Of a stretch of 35,037 bases of DNA, positions 1 to 6,989 are shown one piece after another. Below the pieces are notes generated by a model that did no database searches, was not told where the DNA came from, and was given only the letters and a program-made list of their open reading frames with translations. The stretch lies in the NCBI GenBank assembly GCA_013694695.1, contig JACDBX010000150.1, forward strand, positions 1-35,037, in the 5' to 3' direction. Positions within the stretch are counted from its first letter, which is position 1. Every line of letters starts with the position of its first letter. The position numbers and the translations under genes are program-made. The stretch is from Gemmatimonadales bacterium (GTDB taxonomy: Bacteria > Gemmatimonadota > Gemmatimonadetes > Gemmatimonadales > GWC2-71-9).

Positions 1-27
1 GCGCAGGAGGTCGCGGAGTGTGCTCAT
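1..27 (-). CDS. 5' end of an unidentified gene, cut by the window edge
   Basis: An ATG on the minus strand (27-25) overlaps the TGA stop of the upstream histidine kinase gene (26-24) in the ATGA arrangement used at many junctions in this window. Only nine codons are visible, reading MSTLRDLLR. That is too little to identify the product. The position right after a sensor kinase makes a response regulator the obvious guess, but this is inference from context only. Confidence 0.45.
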
Positions 28-1217
28 GCGGAGGGCGCGGCCAGCGGAAAACGCATCAGGAAGGCAGTCCCCGTTTCAGTCGGTTCAAGAGTGAGCACGC
101 CATCGTGGCCGTCCTCGACAACGCGCCGTGCGAGGGCAAGGCCGATACCCCAGCCGCCCCGCTTGGTGGTGATACCGGGCTCGAAGAGCGTGCGACGCAG
201 CTCGCGCGGCACGCCGGGTCCGTCGTCGCTGACGCGCAAGAGCGCGTCGTTTCCCACGATCATCGCCTGCAGCACGATGGTGCCGCCGCGCCCCTGCAGG
301 GCATCGATAGCATTCTTCACCATCGCCTCGAGCGCCCACTCAAGCAGCACCGGGTCGCCCAGTACGACGGGGCCGGAGCTCGGGGCCCGCACCGAGAGCG
401 TGATCGGGTTCGCGCGGGTCGGCAGGCGGCTGCGATAATAACCCGCCACCCGCTCGGCGAGCGCGCCGAGTCCGACGGGCTCGCGCCGCGCGGGGTTGCC
501 GATGCGCTCGAACCGCTGCGCCACGCGGTGGAGCCTCTCCGCGTCGGCGTCGAGCAGGTCGGCGAGCCTTTCCGGCGGCACGCCGGAATTCCGCACCTGC
601 TCGATCCATCCCTGGAGCGACGTCAGCGGCGTGCCCATTTGGTGCGCCGCCTCGCGCGCCATCGCCACCCAGAGCCGATCGCGCTGCGCGGCGGTGGCGT
701 TGCGGTATGCCACGACCCCCACTCCCACCATCACCAGAAGGGTGAGTGCCTGCAGCGCGCCGAGTGAGAGCAGCAGGCGCGCGTTCGGTGTCGCACCGTA
801 GTGCAGGACATTGCCGACCGATTTCATCGCGATTGGCGTGTTGATCCGGTCGAGTTCGTCAACATACGTGCGAATCCGCGGGTCGGTGAGCTCGGCGGTG
901 AACGGAAGGTTGGCCGCCTCGATGACTCGTCCGGTGGGATCGGTGAGCACCAGCGGTATGCCGAGCTGCCGGACCCGGACACCCAGCGCCAGCAGCGACG
1001 TGGTGGCGGCGGTCGGCTCCTCATCGGTCAGTCCCTCGTACACCTCGGCGTAGATCCGGGACATCGTCACCGCTTCGGTCGTGAAGTGGCGCATCACGAT
1101 CAGGCTCGCGCCGGCGCTCAGGCCCGCGAGCAGCGCGACGAGCAGCACCGCCACGCCAGGTGCGAAGCGGCGAATCCGCTCGCTACGTGCGCGGGGCGAG
1201 GCGATCCGTCCCGACAT
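24..1217 (-). CDS. Membrane sensor histidine kinase
   Basis: A 397-residue two-component sensor kinase that would autophosphorylate on His192 and pass the phosphate to an unknown response regulator. Transmembrane segments lie at about 18-42 and 147-171 and flank a periplasmic sensor domain of about 105 residues. No HAMP domain is obvious. The dimerisation/phosphoacceptor helix carries AREAAHQMGTPLTSL (188-202), where the usual HE pair is HQ. The ATPase domain has an N box NAIDAL (302-307), a G1 box DDGPGVP (331-337), an F box (345) and a G2 box GWGIGLALA (355-363). The ATG at 1217 was chosen because it follows a 35-base overlap with the end of serS and begins just before TM1; a longer frame reaching 1316 would sit inside serS. 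The signal sensed is unknown. Confidence 0.88.
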   Translation of the reverse strand: MSGRIASPRARSERIRRFAPGVAVLLVALLAGLSAGASLIVMRHFTTEAVTMSRIYAEVYEGLTDEEPTAATTSLLALGVRVRQLGIPLVLTDPTGRVIEAANLPFTAELTDPRIRTYVDELDRINTPIAMKSVGNVLHYGATPNARLLLSLGALQALTLLVMVGVGVVAYRNATAAQRDRLWVAMAREAAHQMGTPLTSLQGWIEQVRNSGVPPERLADLLDADAERLHRVAQRFERIGNPARREPVGLGALAERVAGYYRSRLPTRANPITLSVRAPSSGPVVLGDPVLLEWALEAMVKNAIDALQGRGGTIVLQAMIVGNDALLRVSDDGPGVPRELRRTLFEPGITTKRGGWGIGLALARRVVEDGHDGVLTLEPTETGTAFLMRFPLAAPSA

Positions 1218-2466
1218 AGGGGACCAGCGCGGCGGGGAGGACGACAGAGCCGTCGCGCTGCTGCCCGTTCTCGAGCAGCGCAACGATCGTTCGGGGGAAT
1301 GCGACACCCGACGCATTCAGCGTGTGCACGAACTCCGGCTTCGCCCCGGGTTCCGGTCGGAACCGAATCGATGCGCGCCGGGCCTGGAAGTCGGTGAACG
1401 TGGATGCGCTGGATGCCTCGAGCCATGTGCCGACCCCACCCGCCCAGACCTCGAGATCGATCGTCGCCGCGCTGGCGAAGCCGACGTCACCGGCGGCCAG
1501 GCTCACGGCGCGATACGGAATCTCCAGGCGCTGCAACACCGCCTCGGCGTGCGCAGTGATGAGTTCGTGTTCCCGGGCACTGTCCTCCGGGCGGACCAGT
1601 CGCACCAGTTCCACCTTGTCGAATTGGTGCACGCGCACCAGCCCCCGGGTGTCACGACCGTGCGCCCCGGCCTCGCGCCGGAAACATGGTGTCCATGCCA
1701 CCATCGCGATCGGCAACTGGTCGGCGTCGAGGATCTCGTCGCGGTGGATATTGGTGATCGGCACCTCGGCGGTGGGGATCAGGAAGAACTCCTCGCCTCC
1801 CGTTCGATAGAGATCATCCTCGAACTTCGGAAGTTGACCAGTTCCGGTGAGCGATGCGCGGTTGACGAGGTATGGCGGCTGCACCTCGACATAGCCGTGC
1901 TCCCCGGTGTGCAGGTCGAGCATGAAGTTCGCGAGGCCGCGCACCAATCGCGCGCCCATGCCGGTGAAGAGCGGGAACCCGGAGCCGGTGAGCTTGGCGC
2001 CGCGCGGCAGGTCGAAGAGCCCGAGTTCGGCGCCGATCTCCCAATGCGGCCTCGGCGTGAAGTCGAATGCCGGCGGCTCGCCCCAGGTCCGCAGCACGCG
2101 GTTGTCATCGACCGTGCCATCAGGAACGGTGTCGAGGACAAAATTCGGCAGCACCAGCAGGTGGCCGTCGAGCAACGCATCGATGTCGCGCAGGTCAGTC
2201 TCCAGCGTGCGCACCGACTCCGCGGAGGCCTTGAGCGTCTCGAGCAATGTGTCAGCGGGGGTACCGGCGCGCTTGTGCCGCGCCACCTCGGCACTCTGCG
2301 CGTTGCGCTCCGCCTGCAGCGCCTCGACGCGGGTGACGAGGGCGCGGCGTCGGGTGTCGAGTTCGACCACGCGGTCGAGCTGCGCGAGGGCGTCATCGTC
2401 GAGCCGGCGCGCGAGCAATGCCCGCGCGCCGGCGGGATCGCGGCGGATGACGCGAACATCAATCAT
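1183..2466 (-). CDS. serS: Seryl-tRNA synthetase
   Basis: A cytoplasmic class II aminoacyl-tRNA synthetase of 427 residues, the usual family length, which charges tRNA-Ser (and tRNA-Sec where present). The N-terminal part (about 1-110) is the long coiled-coil arm that grips the tRNA variable arm. The catalytic core has TAEVP at 232-236, motif 2 FRREAGAHGRDTRGL (262-276), the serine-binding region WLEASSASTFTDFQARR (348-364) and motif 3 around PRTIVALLENGQQ (391-403). The start ATG lies 3 bases after the upstream lipoprotein stop, and the 3' end overlaps the kinase gene, so the three genes look co-transcribed. No T-box leader is present. Confidence 0.97.
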   Translation of the reverse strand: MIDVRVIRRDPAGARALLARRLDDDALAQLDRVVELDTRRRALVTRVEALQAERNAQSAEVARHKRAGTPADTLLETLKASAESVRTLETDLRDIDALLDGHLLVLPNFVLDTVPDGTVDDNRVLRTWGEPPAFDFTPRPHWEIGAELGLFDLPRGAKLTGSGFPLFTGMGARLVRGLANFMLDLHTGEHGYVEVQPPYLVNRASLTGTGQLPKFEDDLYRTGGEEFFLIPTAEVPITNIHRDEILDADQLPIAMVAWTPCFRREAGAHGRDTRGLVRVHQFDKVELVRLVRPEDSAREHELITAHAEAVLQRLEIPYRAVSLAAGDVGFASAATIDLEVWAGGVGTWLEASSASTFTDFQARRASIRFRPEPGAKPEFVHTLNASGVAFPRTIVALLENGQQRDGSVVLPAALVPYVGTDRLAPRT

Positions 2467-2469
2467 CGG

Positions 2470-3012
2470 TCAGGATGTCGGGATGCCGACTTCAAGACCG
2501 CGATAGCCGCAGTTGGTGTTCGCGAGCACCTCGAGGCGGACGGTTCGCCGCGCAGCGTCGAAATCGATCACTCGAAGCTTCGCGTACTGGGGCACGCCGA
2601 GGAAGCAGACGATGCGCGACCGCGCGGCGAACACGTCCCCCGCCGCAATGTCGAGCGAGTCGGTGACGAGGTACCCGTTGCTCGGCGCCGACTTCAAGTT
2701 CGCAAAGCTTTCGTTGCTCCGCTGCAACCCGGGGGGCGTCGACCCGCCATTCAGTCCGAGGCCGGCAAGCGGCACCAGTACCGAACGGCTGCCGACCACC
2801 AGGTAGGCGAAATCGAAGCCGGCACTCTGGTCGGTGCGGATGGTGCGGGCCTCGGGAATCGAGTAGGCTGCGGGAATGGTGATGTCGGCTCCGACGAGTG
2901 CGCCGAGGGTCACGGTGTCGACCACGTTGTCGATCGACGCCAACGGGAGCTGGTTGTCGTTGCAGGCAGCGAGAGCGAGGAGCGGAACAAACCACGATGC
3001 GATGAGCTTCAT
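2470..3012 (-). CDS. Predicted lipoprotein of unknown function
   Basis: A 180-residue protein starting with a lipoprotein signal peptide: positively charged N-terminus, hydrophobic stretch and the lipobox LAAC, with Cys17 as the probable lipidated residue. The rest is a soluble, probably beta-rich domain with no family I recognise. It should be membrane-anchored outside the cytoplasm. It is the first gene of a set with serS and a histidine kinase. A possible promoter (TTGCCG at 3047-3042, TAACCT at 3024-3019) would put the transcript start almost on the ATG, so the mRNA may be leaderless. Function cannot be assigned from sequence. Confidence 0.75.
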   Translation of the reverse strand: MKLIASWFVPLLALAACNDNQLPLASIDNVVDTVTLGALVGADITIPAAYSIPEARTIRTDQSAGFDFAYLVVGSRSVLVPLAGLGLNGGSTPPGLQRSNESFANLKSAPSNGYLVTDSLDIAAGDVFAARSRIVCFLGVPQYAKLRVIDFDAARRTVRLEVLANTNCGYRGLEVGIPTS

Positions 3013-3018
3013 GCGAGA

Positions 3019-3047
3019 AGGTTAGGCCACCGGGAGAGGAGCGGCAA
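3019..3047 (-). promoter_or_regulatory. Candidate promoter for the lipoprotein-serS-kinase genes
   Basis: On the minus strand, TTGCCG (3047-3042) is followed after 17 bases by TAACCT (3024-3019). The start of transcription would fall about at the ATG at 3012, implying little or no leader. The -10 is weak, so this is tentative. Confidence 0.25.
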
Positions 3048-3061
3048 CCCGTGCTGTTTGC

Positions 3062-3091
3062 TTGACTTCGGCCTTGTGGAGCGCCTACGTT
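3062..3091 (+). promoter_or_regulatory. Candidate promoter for the Roadblock-manC-glmX-yycJ genes
   Basis: TTGACT (3062-3067) and TACGTT (3086-3091, followed by GG) are 18 bases apart in the divergent gap between the lipoprotein and Roadblock genes. The predicted transcript starts about 25 bases before the ATG at 3125. The -10 fits the TAnnTT pattern seen at other candidate promoters in this window. Confidence 0.4.
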
Positions 3092-3124
3092 GGCGCTCCC
3101 CGAACTCGCCCGGAGTTGCCACGG

Positions 3125-3478
3125 ATGACCCCCCTTCGCTCAGTCCTCGCCGCCCTTGCCGAACGGCCGGACGTCGCGGGCGCCGCGGTGATGAGCGACG
3201 AGGGCCTGGTCATCTCATCCTGCCTCCCCGACGCGCTCGACCCCGACGCCGTTGCAGCGTTCACGGTGAGCGCCCACCGCGCCATCGAGGCGCTCTCGGG
3301 GACCGTGAGGCACGGTGCCCTTGACGAGGCCGTGATCTCGTCCGGTAGCGGCGCCATGGTGCTGGTGCGGCTCGGCGCAGGCGCGATCCTCCTCCTGCTC
3401 GCCACGCCTGACGGCGACCTGGGTACCCTGCTGCACGAGGTGCGGAGGCATGGTCCGACCCTCGCGGCGCTGACATGA
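3125..3478 (+). CDS. Roadblock/LC7 domain protein
   Basis: A 117-residue single-domain protein. The pattern AGAAVMSDEGLVISS, then a helix with HRAIEALSG, then AVISSGSGAMVLVRLGAGAILLLLA and a final helix matches the Roadblock/LC7 fold, whose bacterial members bind small Ras-like GTPases such as MglA as dimers. The start at 3125 is preferred because GGAG (3112-3115) sits 9 bases before it and the domain begins at once; an in-frame ATG at 3062 lies on the promoter. No GTPase gene is in view, so the partner is elsewhere or upstream control differs. It is followed by mannose-1-phosphate guanylyltransferase 13 bases later. A role in polarity or envelope regulation is inference. Confidence 0.78.
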   Translation: MTPLRSVLAALAERPDVAGAAVMSDEGLVISSCLPDALDPDAVAAFTVSAHRAIEALSGTVRHGALDEAVISSGSGAMVLVRLGAGAILLLLATPDGDLGTLLHEVRRHGPTLAALT

Positions 3479-3491
3479 CGGCGGCATCCTG

Positions 3492-4520
3492 ATGCATTGG
3501 GCAATCCTGCTTGCTGGCGGATCGGGCACGCGCTTCTGGCCGCTATCCTCCCCGAGTCACCCGAAGCAATTGATTCCGCTCGCTGGCCCGCGGTCGAGCG
3601 CCGAGGAGGCGATCGATCGCCTCGCCGGCTTCATCCCGCTGGAGCGGATCCTGGTGGTGACAGGCAGAGCGCTGGCGGCCCGGTTGCAGGAACGGCTCCC
3701 GGTTCCGGTCGAGAATTACCTGATCGAGCCCCGTGCGGCCTCGACCGGTCCAGCGCTGGTGTGGGCGACCCTCGAGGCAGCGCGCCGGGATCCCGACGCC
3801 GCCGTCCTCTCTATGCACGCCGACTGGACGGTGCGGGATACCGCTGCATTCGTGGCGTGCGCCGCGACCGCGCTCGACACGGCTCGTCGGCACGAGCGAC
3901 TGGTCACGGTGGGCGTAGTCCCCTCCCGCCCGGACACCGGGTTCGGCTACATCGTGCCCGGGTCGCGCCTCGACGCGGCCTCGCGAACCGTCGAGCGATT
4001 CGTCGAGAAGCCGGACGCGTCGCTCGCCCTCGACCTCATGGCCAACGGCGCCCTGTGGAACAGCGGTCTCTTTGCGTGGCGGGCCCACGACCTGCGCCGC
4101 GAGGTGATGGCGCACACCGATGAGATCTCGCCATACCTGACGCGCATCGACGCCGGCGACGTCGAGGGTTTCTTCGCCGGGGTGCGCGAGGTGTCGATCG
4201 ATGTCGGCCTCTTCGAGCGGAGCAGCGCCGTGGCGGTCGTGGCCGGCGACTTCGCGTGGGATGACATCGGCACATGGGAGGCACTGGCGCGGGTCAGGCC
4301 AAGGGATCGCCGTGGAAACGTGGTTCACGGCGCCGTGACGCTGGTCGATTGCAGCGATTGCATCGTCTGGAACGACGGACCACCCGTGGTGCTGAGTGGT
4401 GTGCGCGACCTGGTGGTTGTGCACGCCAACGGCCGCACCCTGGTGCTCGAGCGGAGCGCCGCTGCCAACCTCAAGCTGACACTCGATGCACTCCCCGACC
4501 GAGTGCGTGAACTGGAGTAA
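3492..4520 (+). CDS. manC: Mannose-1-phosphate guanylyltransferase
   Basis: A 342-residue nucleotidyltransferase that makes GDP-mannose from mannose-1-phosphate and GTP, feeding glycan and exopolysaccharide synthesis in the cytoplasm. The N-terminus has the sugar-nucleotidyltransferase signature LLAGGSGTRFWPLS (6-19) followed by PKQ. Further family marks are the GFGYI segment, FVEKPD, WNSGLF and FAWDDIGTWEAL. The length matches the monofunctional type; the phosphomannose isomerase domain of bifunctional ManC/AlgA is absent. The stop is one base before the ATG of the next gene, a GlmX-like enzyme, so both probably share a transcript and work on activated sugars. Confidence 0.92.
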   Translation: MHWAILLAGGSGTRFWPLSSPSHPKQLIPLAGPRSSAEEAIDRLAGFIPLERILVVTGRALAARLQERLPVPVENYLIEPRAASTGPALVWATLEAARRDPDAAVLSMHADWTVRDTAAFVACAATALDTARRHERLVTVGVVPSRPDTGFGYIVPGSRLDAASRTVERFVEKPDASLALDLMANGALWNSGLFAWRAHDLRREVMAHTDEISPYLTRIDAGDVEGFFAGVREVSIDVGLFERSSAVAVVAGDFAWDDIGTWEALARVRPRDRRGNVVHGAVTLVDCSDCIVWNDGPPVVLSGVRDLVVVHANGRTLVLERSAAANLKLTLDALPDRVRELE

Positions 4521-4521
4521 G

Positions 4522-5688
4522 ATGAAGACGCTGTACCTGCTCGAACCAGAAAACCCCGGAGCGGCGTGGGCTCCCTTCGCTGGCGCCGCGCCGCTGTCTG
4601 AACTCCGTGCCGGCGCGTGGCGCTTGCGCGAACGCTGGGAACGTGCACTCGGCGCCAGGACCCGGGGAATCGTCGCGTCGCACGCCGGGGTCGCTCATCC
4701 CGGTGCACCGCCGATCATCGATGGCACCACGATCACGGGGCCGGCGTGGGTCGTCGACGTGACGTATGCGCCCCGACTCCCGATGCGCGCCATTGGTGAA
4801 GCGCATCGGCTGCTCCACGGGGGACGCGCGGTTGCCTGGCGGCTCGACGCCGGCGAGCGCTGGCAGGGTCCGTTCGACAGCGGAAACGGCAGGGTGATCG
4901 AGGGAATCCCGCTTGCGGGGGCGGCCGACCTGGTCACGGCCCTTGAGGAGTTCCTCTTTACCGACACCCTCGCTGGCCTGGAGAGCGGCACCGACCCGAT
5001 CCCGGCGCATGCCATCGTGCTGGGGAATCCCGGGGCCATCGCGCTGCGAGGGGCGGAGCTCGAGCCGGGCGTGGTGATCGACGTGCGCAAGGGTGCGGTG
5101 ATCCTTGACGAGGGCGTGACGGTGCGCAGTGGCACCCGACTCGAGGGTCCCCTCTGGGCACATCCGCACACCTGGCTGCTCGGCGGTGCGATGCGCCACC
5201 TCAGCGCTGGTCCCCACTGCCGGCTGCATGGCGAGATCAGCACGAGCGTCTTCGCGGGCCATGCCAACAAGAGTCACGACGGGTTTGTCGGTCACTCGGT
5301 GATCGGTTCGTGGGTGAACCTGGGCGCCGGGACGATCACGTCGAACCTGAAGAACACGTATGGATCGATCCGGCTTGACCTCGGCTCCGAGCGGATCGAG
5401 ACGAAGCGCACCAACCTTGGCGCGCTGATCGGAGACCACGCCAAGACCGCAATCGGCACGCTGCTTTCCACCGGCAGCATCATCGGTGCGGGCGCGAACC
5501 TCTTCGGCGCGCCACGGGCGCCCCGCAATGTGCCGCCATTCGCGTGGGGCGGCGACGACGACACGCCGCTCCGCGCCGACTCGTTCATCGATGTCGCGAA
5601 ACGAGTGATGCCGCGGCGTGGGGTGGAGGTTTCGGCGGACACCGAGGCGGCGCTTCGCGCGATGCACCGGCGGCTGACGGAACGGTGA
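4522..5688 (+). CDS. glmX: GlmU-like sugar nucleotidyltransferase/acetyltransferase (GlmX type)
   Basis: A 388-residue protein resembling the alternative GlmU family (GlmX) described from Bacteroidota, thought to make UDP-GlcNAc from glucosamine-1-phosphate. The N-terminal half has the family's PLSELRAGAWRLRERWE segment (about 22-38) but no GxGTRM nucleotidyltransferase loop. The C-terminal half, about residue 175 onward, is a left-handed beta helix with hexapeptide repeats, including NKSHDGFVGHS, GAGTITSNLKN, KTNLGALIGDH and TGSIIGAGANLFGAP. The ATG at 4522 is chosen because it lies one base after the manC stop; an in-frame ATG at 4486 is inside manC. The stop overlaps the next start (GTGA). 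Assignment to the family is good, substrate specificity is inferred. Confidence 0.8.
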   Translation: MKTLYLLEPENPGAAWAPFAGAAPLSELRAGAWRLRERWERALGARTRGIVASHAGVAHPGAPPIIDGTTITGPAWVVDVTYAPRLPMRAIGEAHRLLHGGRAVAWRLDAGERWQGPFDSGNGRVIEGIPLAGAADLVTALEEFLFTDTLAGLESGTDPIPAHAIVLGNPGAIALRGAELEPGVVIDVRKGAVILDEGVTVRSGTRLEGPLWAHPHTWLLGGAMRHLSAGPHCRLHGEISTSVFAGHANKSHDGFVGHSVIGSWVNLGAGTITSNLKNTYGSIRLDLGSERIETKRTNLGALIGDHAKTAIGTLLSTGSIIGAGANLFGAPRAPRNVPPFAWGGDDDTPLRADSFIDVAKRVMPRRGVEVSADTEAALRAMHRRLTER

Positions 5689-6530
5689 CGGCAGCGATCC
5701 GGGTGCCGTTCCGCGCCGCCGACCCGTCGGCATCGTTGGTGGTGCTGGGGTCGGGGTCGAAGGGCAACGCATTCGCGATAACGTGCGGCGACGCGCTACT
5801 GCTGGTCGATGCCGGGTTTTCATGTCGAGAGGTCGAGCGGCGCCTGGAGCTGGCTGGCCTGGCGCTTTCGGGGCTGGTCGCCATTGCCCTCACCCACGAG
5901 CACGGTGATCACGCCAGCGGCGCCACCCGGCTCGCGAGAAAGTGCGGCGTGCCCGTGGTCACGTCGCTCGGGACCTTTCGCGCACTGGCCCGCGGCGGCG
6001 ACCCGTGCGACTTCATCGCCGTGGGGACCAGGGGCCCGGTCGAGGTCGGACCGTTTCTGATCAGTGCGTGCCCCACTTCACACGATGCGGCCGAGCCGGT
6101 GGCGCTCGGCATCACGCTCCCCGACGGCACCGCGATCGGGGTTGCGTACGACCTCGGGCGGCCCACCCAGGCGGTCCGGTGGTTCCTCCGAGAGATGCAC
6201 TGCCTCGTGCTGGAGGCCAACCACGATGACGCACTCCTCAGAACGAGCGGGTACCCCGTGGTGGTGCAGCAACGCATCGCGGGACCGACCGGCCACCTCT
6301 CGAATCACGATGCGATCCGGCTGCTCGACGAGCTCCATCATGCCGCGTTGAATACGGTGGTGCTCGCGCACCTCAGCCAGCGATGCAATCACCCCGACAC
6401 CGCCCGGCGCGACGTGGCCGGGTGCCTGGAGGCGCTGGGGTTTCGAGGTGAACTGGTGATCGCGCTGCAGGACGGTCCGATGTCACCGATCGCGGTCCGC
6501 GGGCCGCTTCAGCGTTCGCTCTTCCGCTAG
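5685..6530 (+). CDS. MBL-fold metallo-hydrolase, YycJ/WalJ type
   Basis: A 281-residue metallo-beta-lactamase-fold hydrolase. VVLGSGSKGNAFAI opens the fold, then LLVDAGFSCREVERRL, and the metal site THEHGDH fits HxHxDH. Later metal-ligand candidates are SHDAAEP, YDLG and LEANHD, with HLSNHDA and AHLSQRCNHPD at the end. This matches YycJ/WalJ, a cytoplasmic enzyme linked in Firmicutes to double-strand DNA exonuclease activity and WalRK signalling. The GTG at 5685 overlaps the glmX stop (GTGA) and is the preferred start; a longer in-frame ATG would lie deep within glmX. The substrate here is unknown. It ends 14 bases from a convergent gene. Confidence 0.85.
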   Translation: MTAAIRVPFRAADPSASLVVLGSGSKGNAFAITCGDALLLVDAGFSCREVERRLELAGLALSGLVAIALTHEHGDHASGATRLARKCGVPVVTSLGTFRALARGGDPCDFIAVGTRGPVEVGPFLISACPTSHDAAEPVALGITLPDGTAIGVAYDLGRPTQAVRWFLREMHCLVLEANHDDALLRTSGYPVVVQQRIAGPTGHLSNHDAIRLLDELHHAALNTVVLAHLSQRCNHPDTARRDVAGCLEALGFRGELVIALQDGPMSPIAVRGPLQRSLFR

Positions 6531-6544
6531 GCGCGCGCTGCGAA

Positions 6545-6928
6545 TCAGCGCCGCGCGTCCGGATCATCGGGGACGCGCACGCCGTTCGGTCGCGCTGTCG
6601 GCGGACCGGTTCGGCGAAGGGTGACCGGCTTGCGGAGGTCGCCGCCCGACAGCGTGAGATTGTTGCCCTTCACCGACAGCTTGTAACGTTCCCACTCACC
6701 GCCGATGGCGATCGCGATGCGGTCGCCCGCGACCCGCCAGCGCACCATCTCCTTTCCCCAGCTCGCACTTGAATCGGCACGGATCACCACCTCACGGGGA
6801 CCATTGCCCACGTCGGCGCCGCCCGCAACGCGCCACGTTCCGGTGATGTCGGTCCCCGTCGACTGTCCGACGAGGGCGATCGGGCTGCCGATGGCGATGG
6901 CGATGGCGAGCAGCAGGCGAATGGTCAC
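6545..6928 (-). CDS. Small predicted secreted protein
   Basis: A 127-residue protein with an N-terminal signal peptide (RLLLAIAIAIGSPIALVGQ, about 4-22). The mature part, starting near DITGTWRVAGG, looks like a small beta-rich domain with alternating strands such as DRIAIAIGGEWERYKLSVKGNNLTL; lipocalin-like or DUF-type beta barrels start similarly, but I cannot name a family. It starts at a GTG with GGAG eight bases upstream. It follows the M28 peptidase gene by 61 bases on the same strand with no clear terminator between them, so they may be co-transcribed. Function unknown. Confidence 0.65.
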   Translation of the reverse strand: MTIRLLLAIAIAIGSPIALVGQSTGTDITGTWRVAGGADVGNGPREVVIRADSSASWGKEMVRWRVAGDRIAIAIGGEWERYKLSVKGNNLTLSGGDLRKPVTLRRTGPPTARPNGVRVPDDPDARR

Positions 6929-6989
6929 GACGGGATCTCCAGCTCAGGACGAACGGGCAACGCCCGGTGTGGGCGAGGTGTTCCGTACG

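Noticed and set aside
1081..3324. A 747-codon open frame on the plus strand opposite serS and the lipoprotein gene
   Set aside because: Antisense to well-identified serS. The composition is rich in Arg, Gly, His and Glu with no domain, as expected for a shadow frame in GC-rich DNA.
6954..6966. Short CGGGC/GCCCG hairpin between the M28 peptidase and small secreted protein genes
   Set aside because: Five pairs with no U-tract; too weak to call a terminator.
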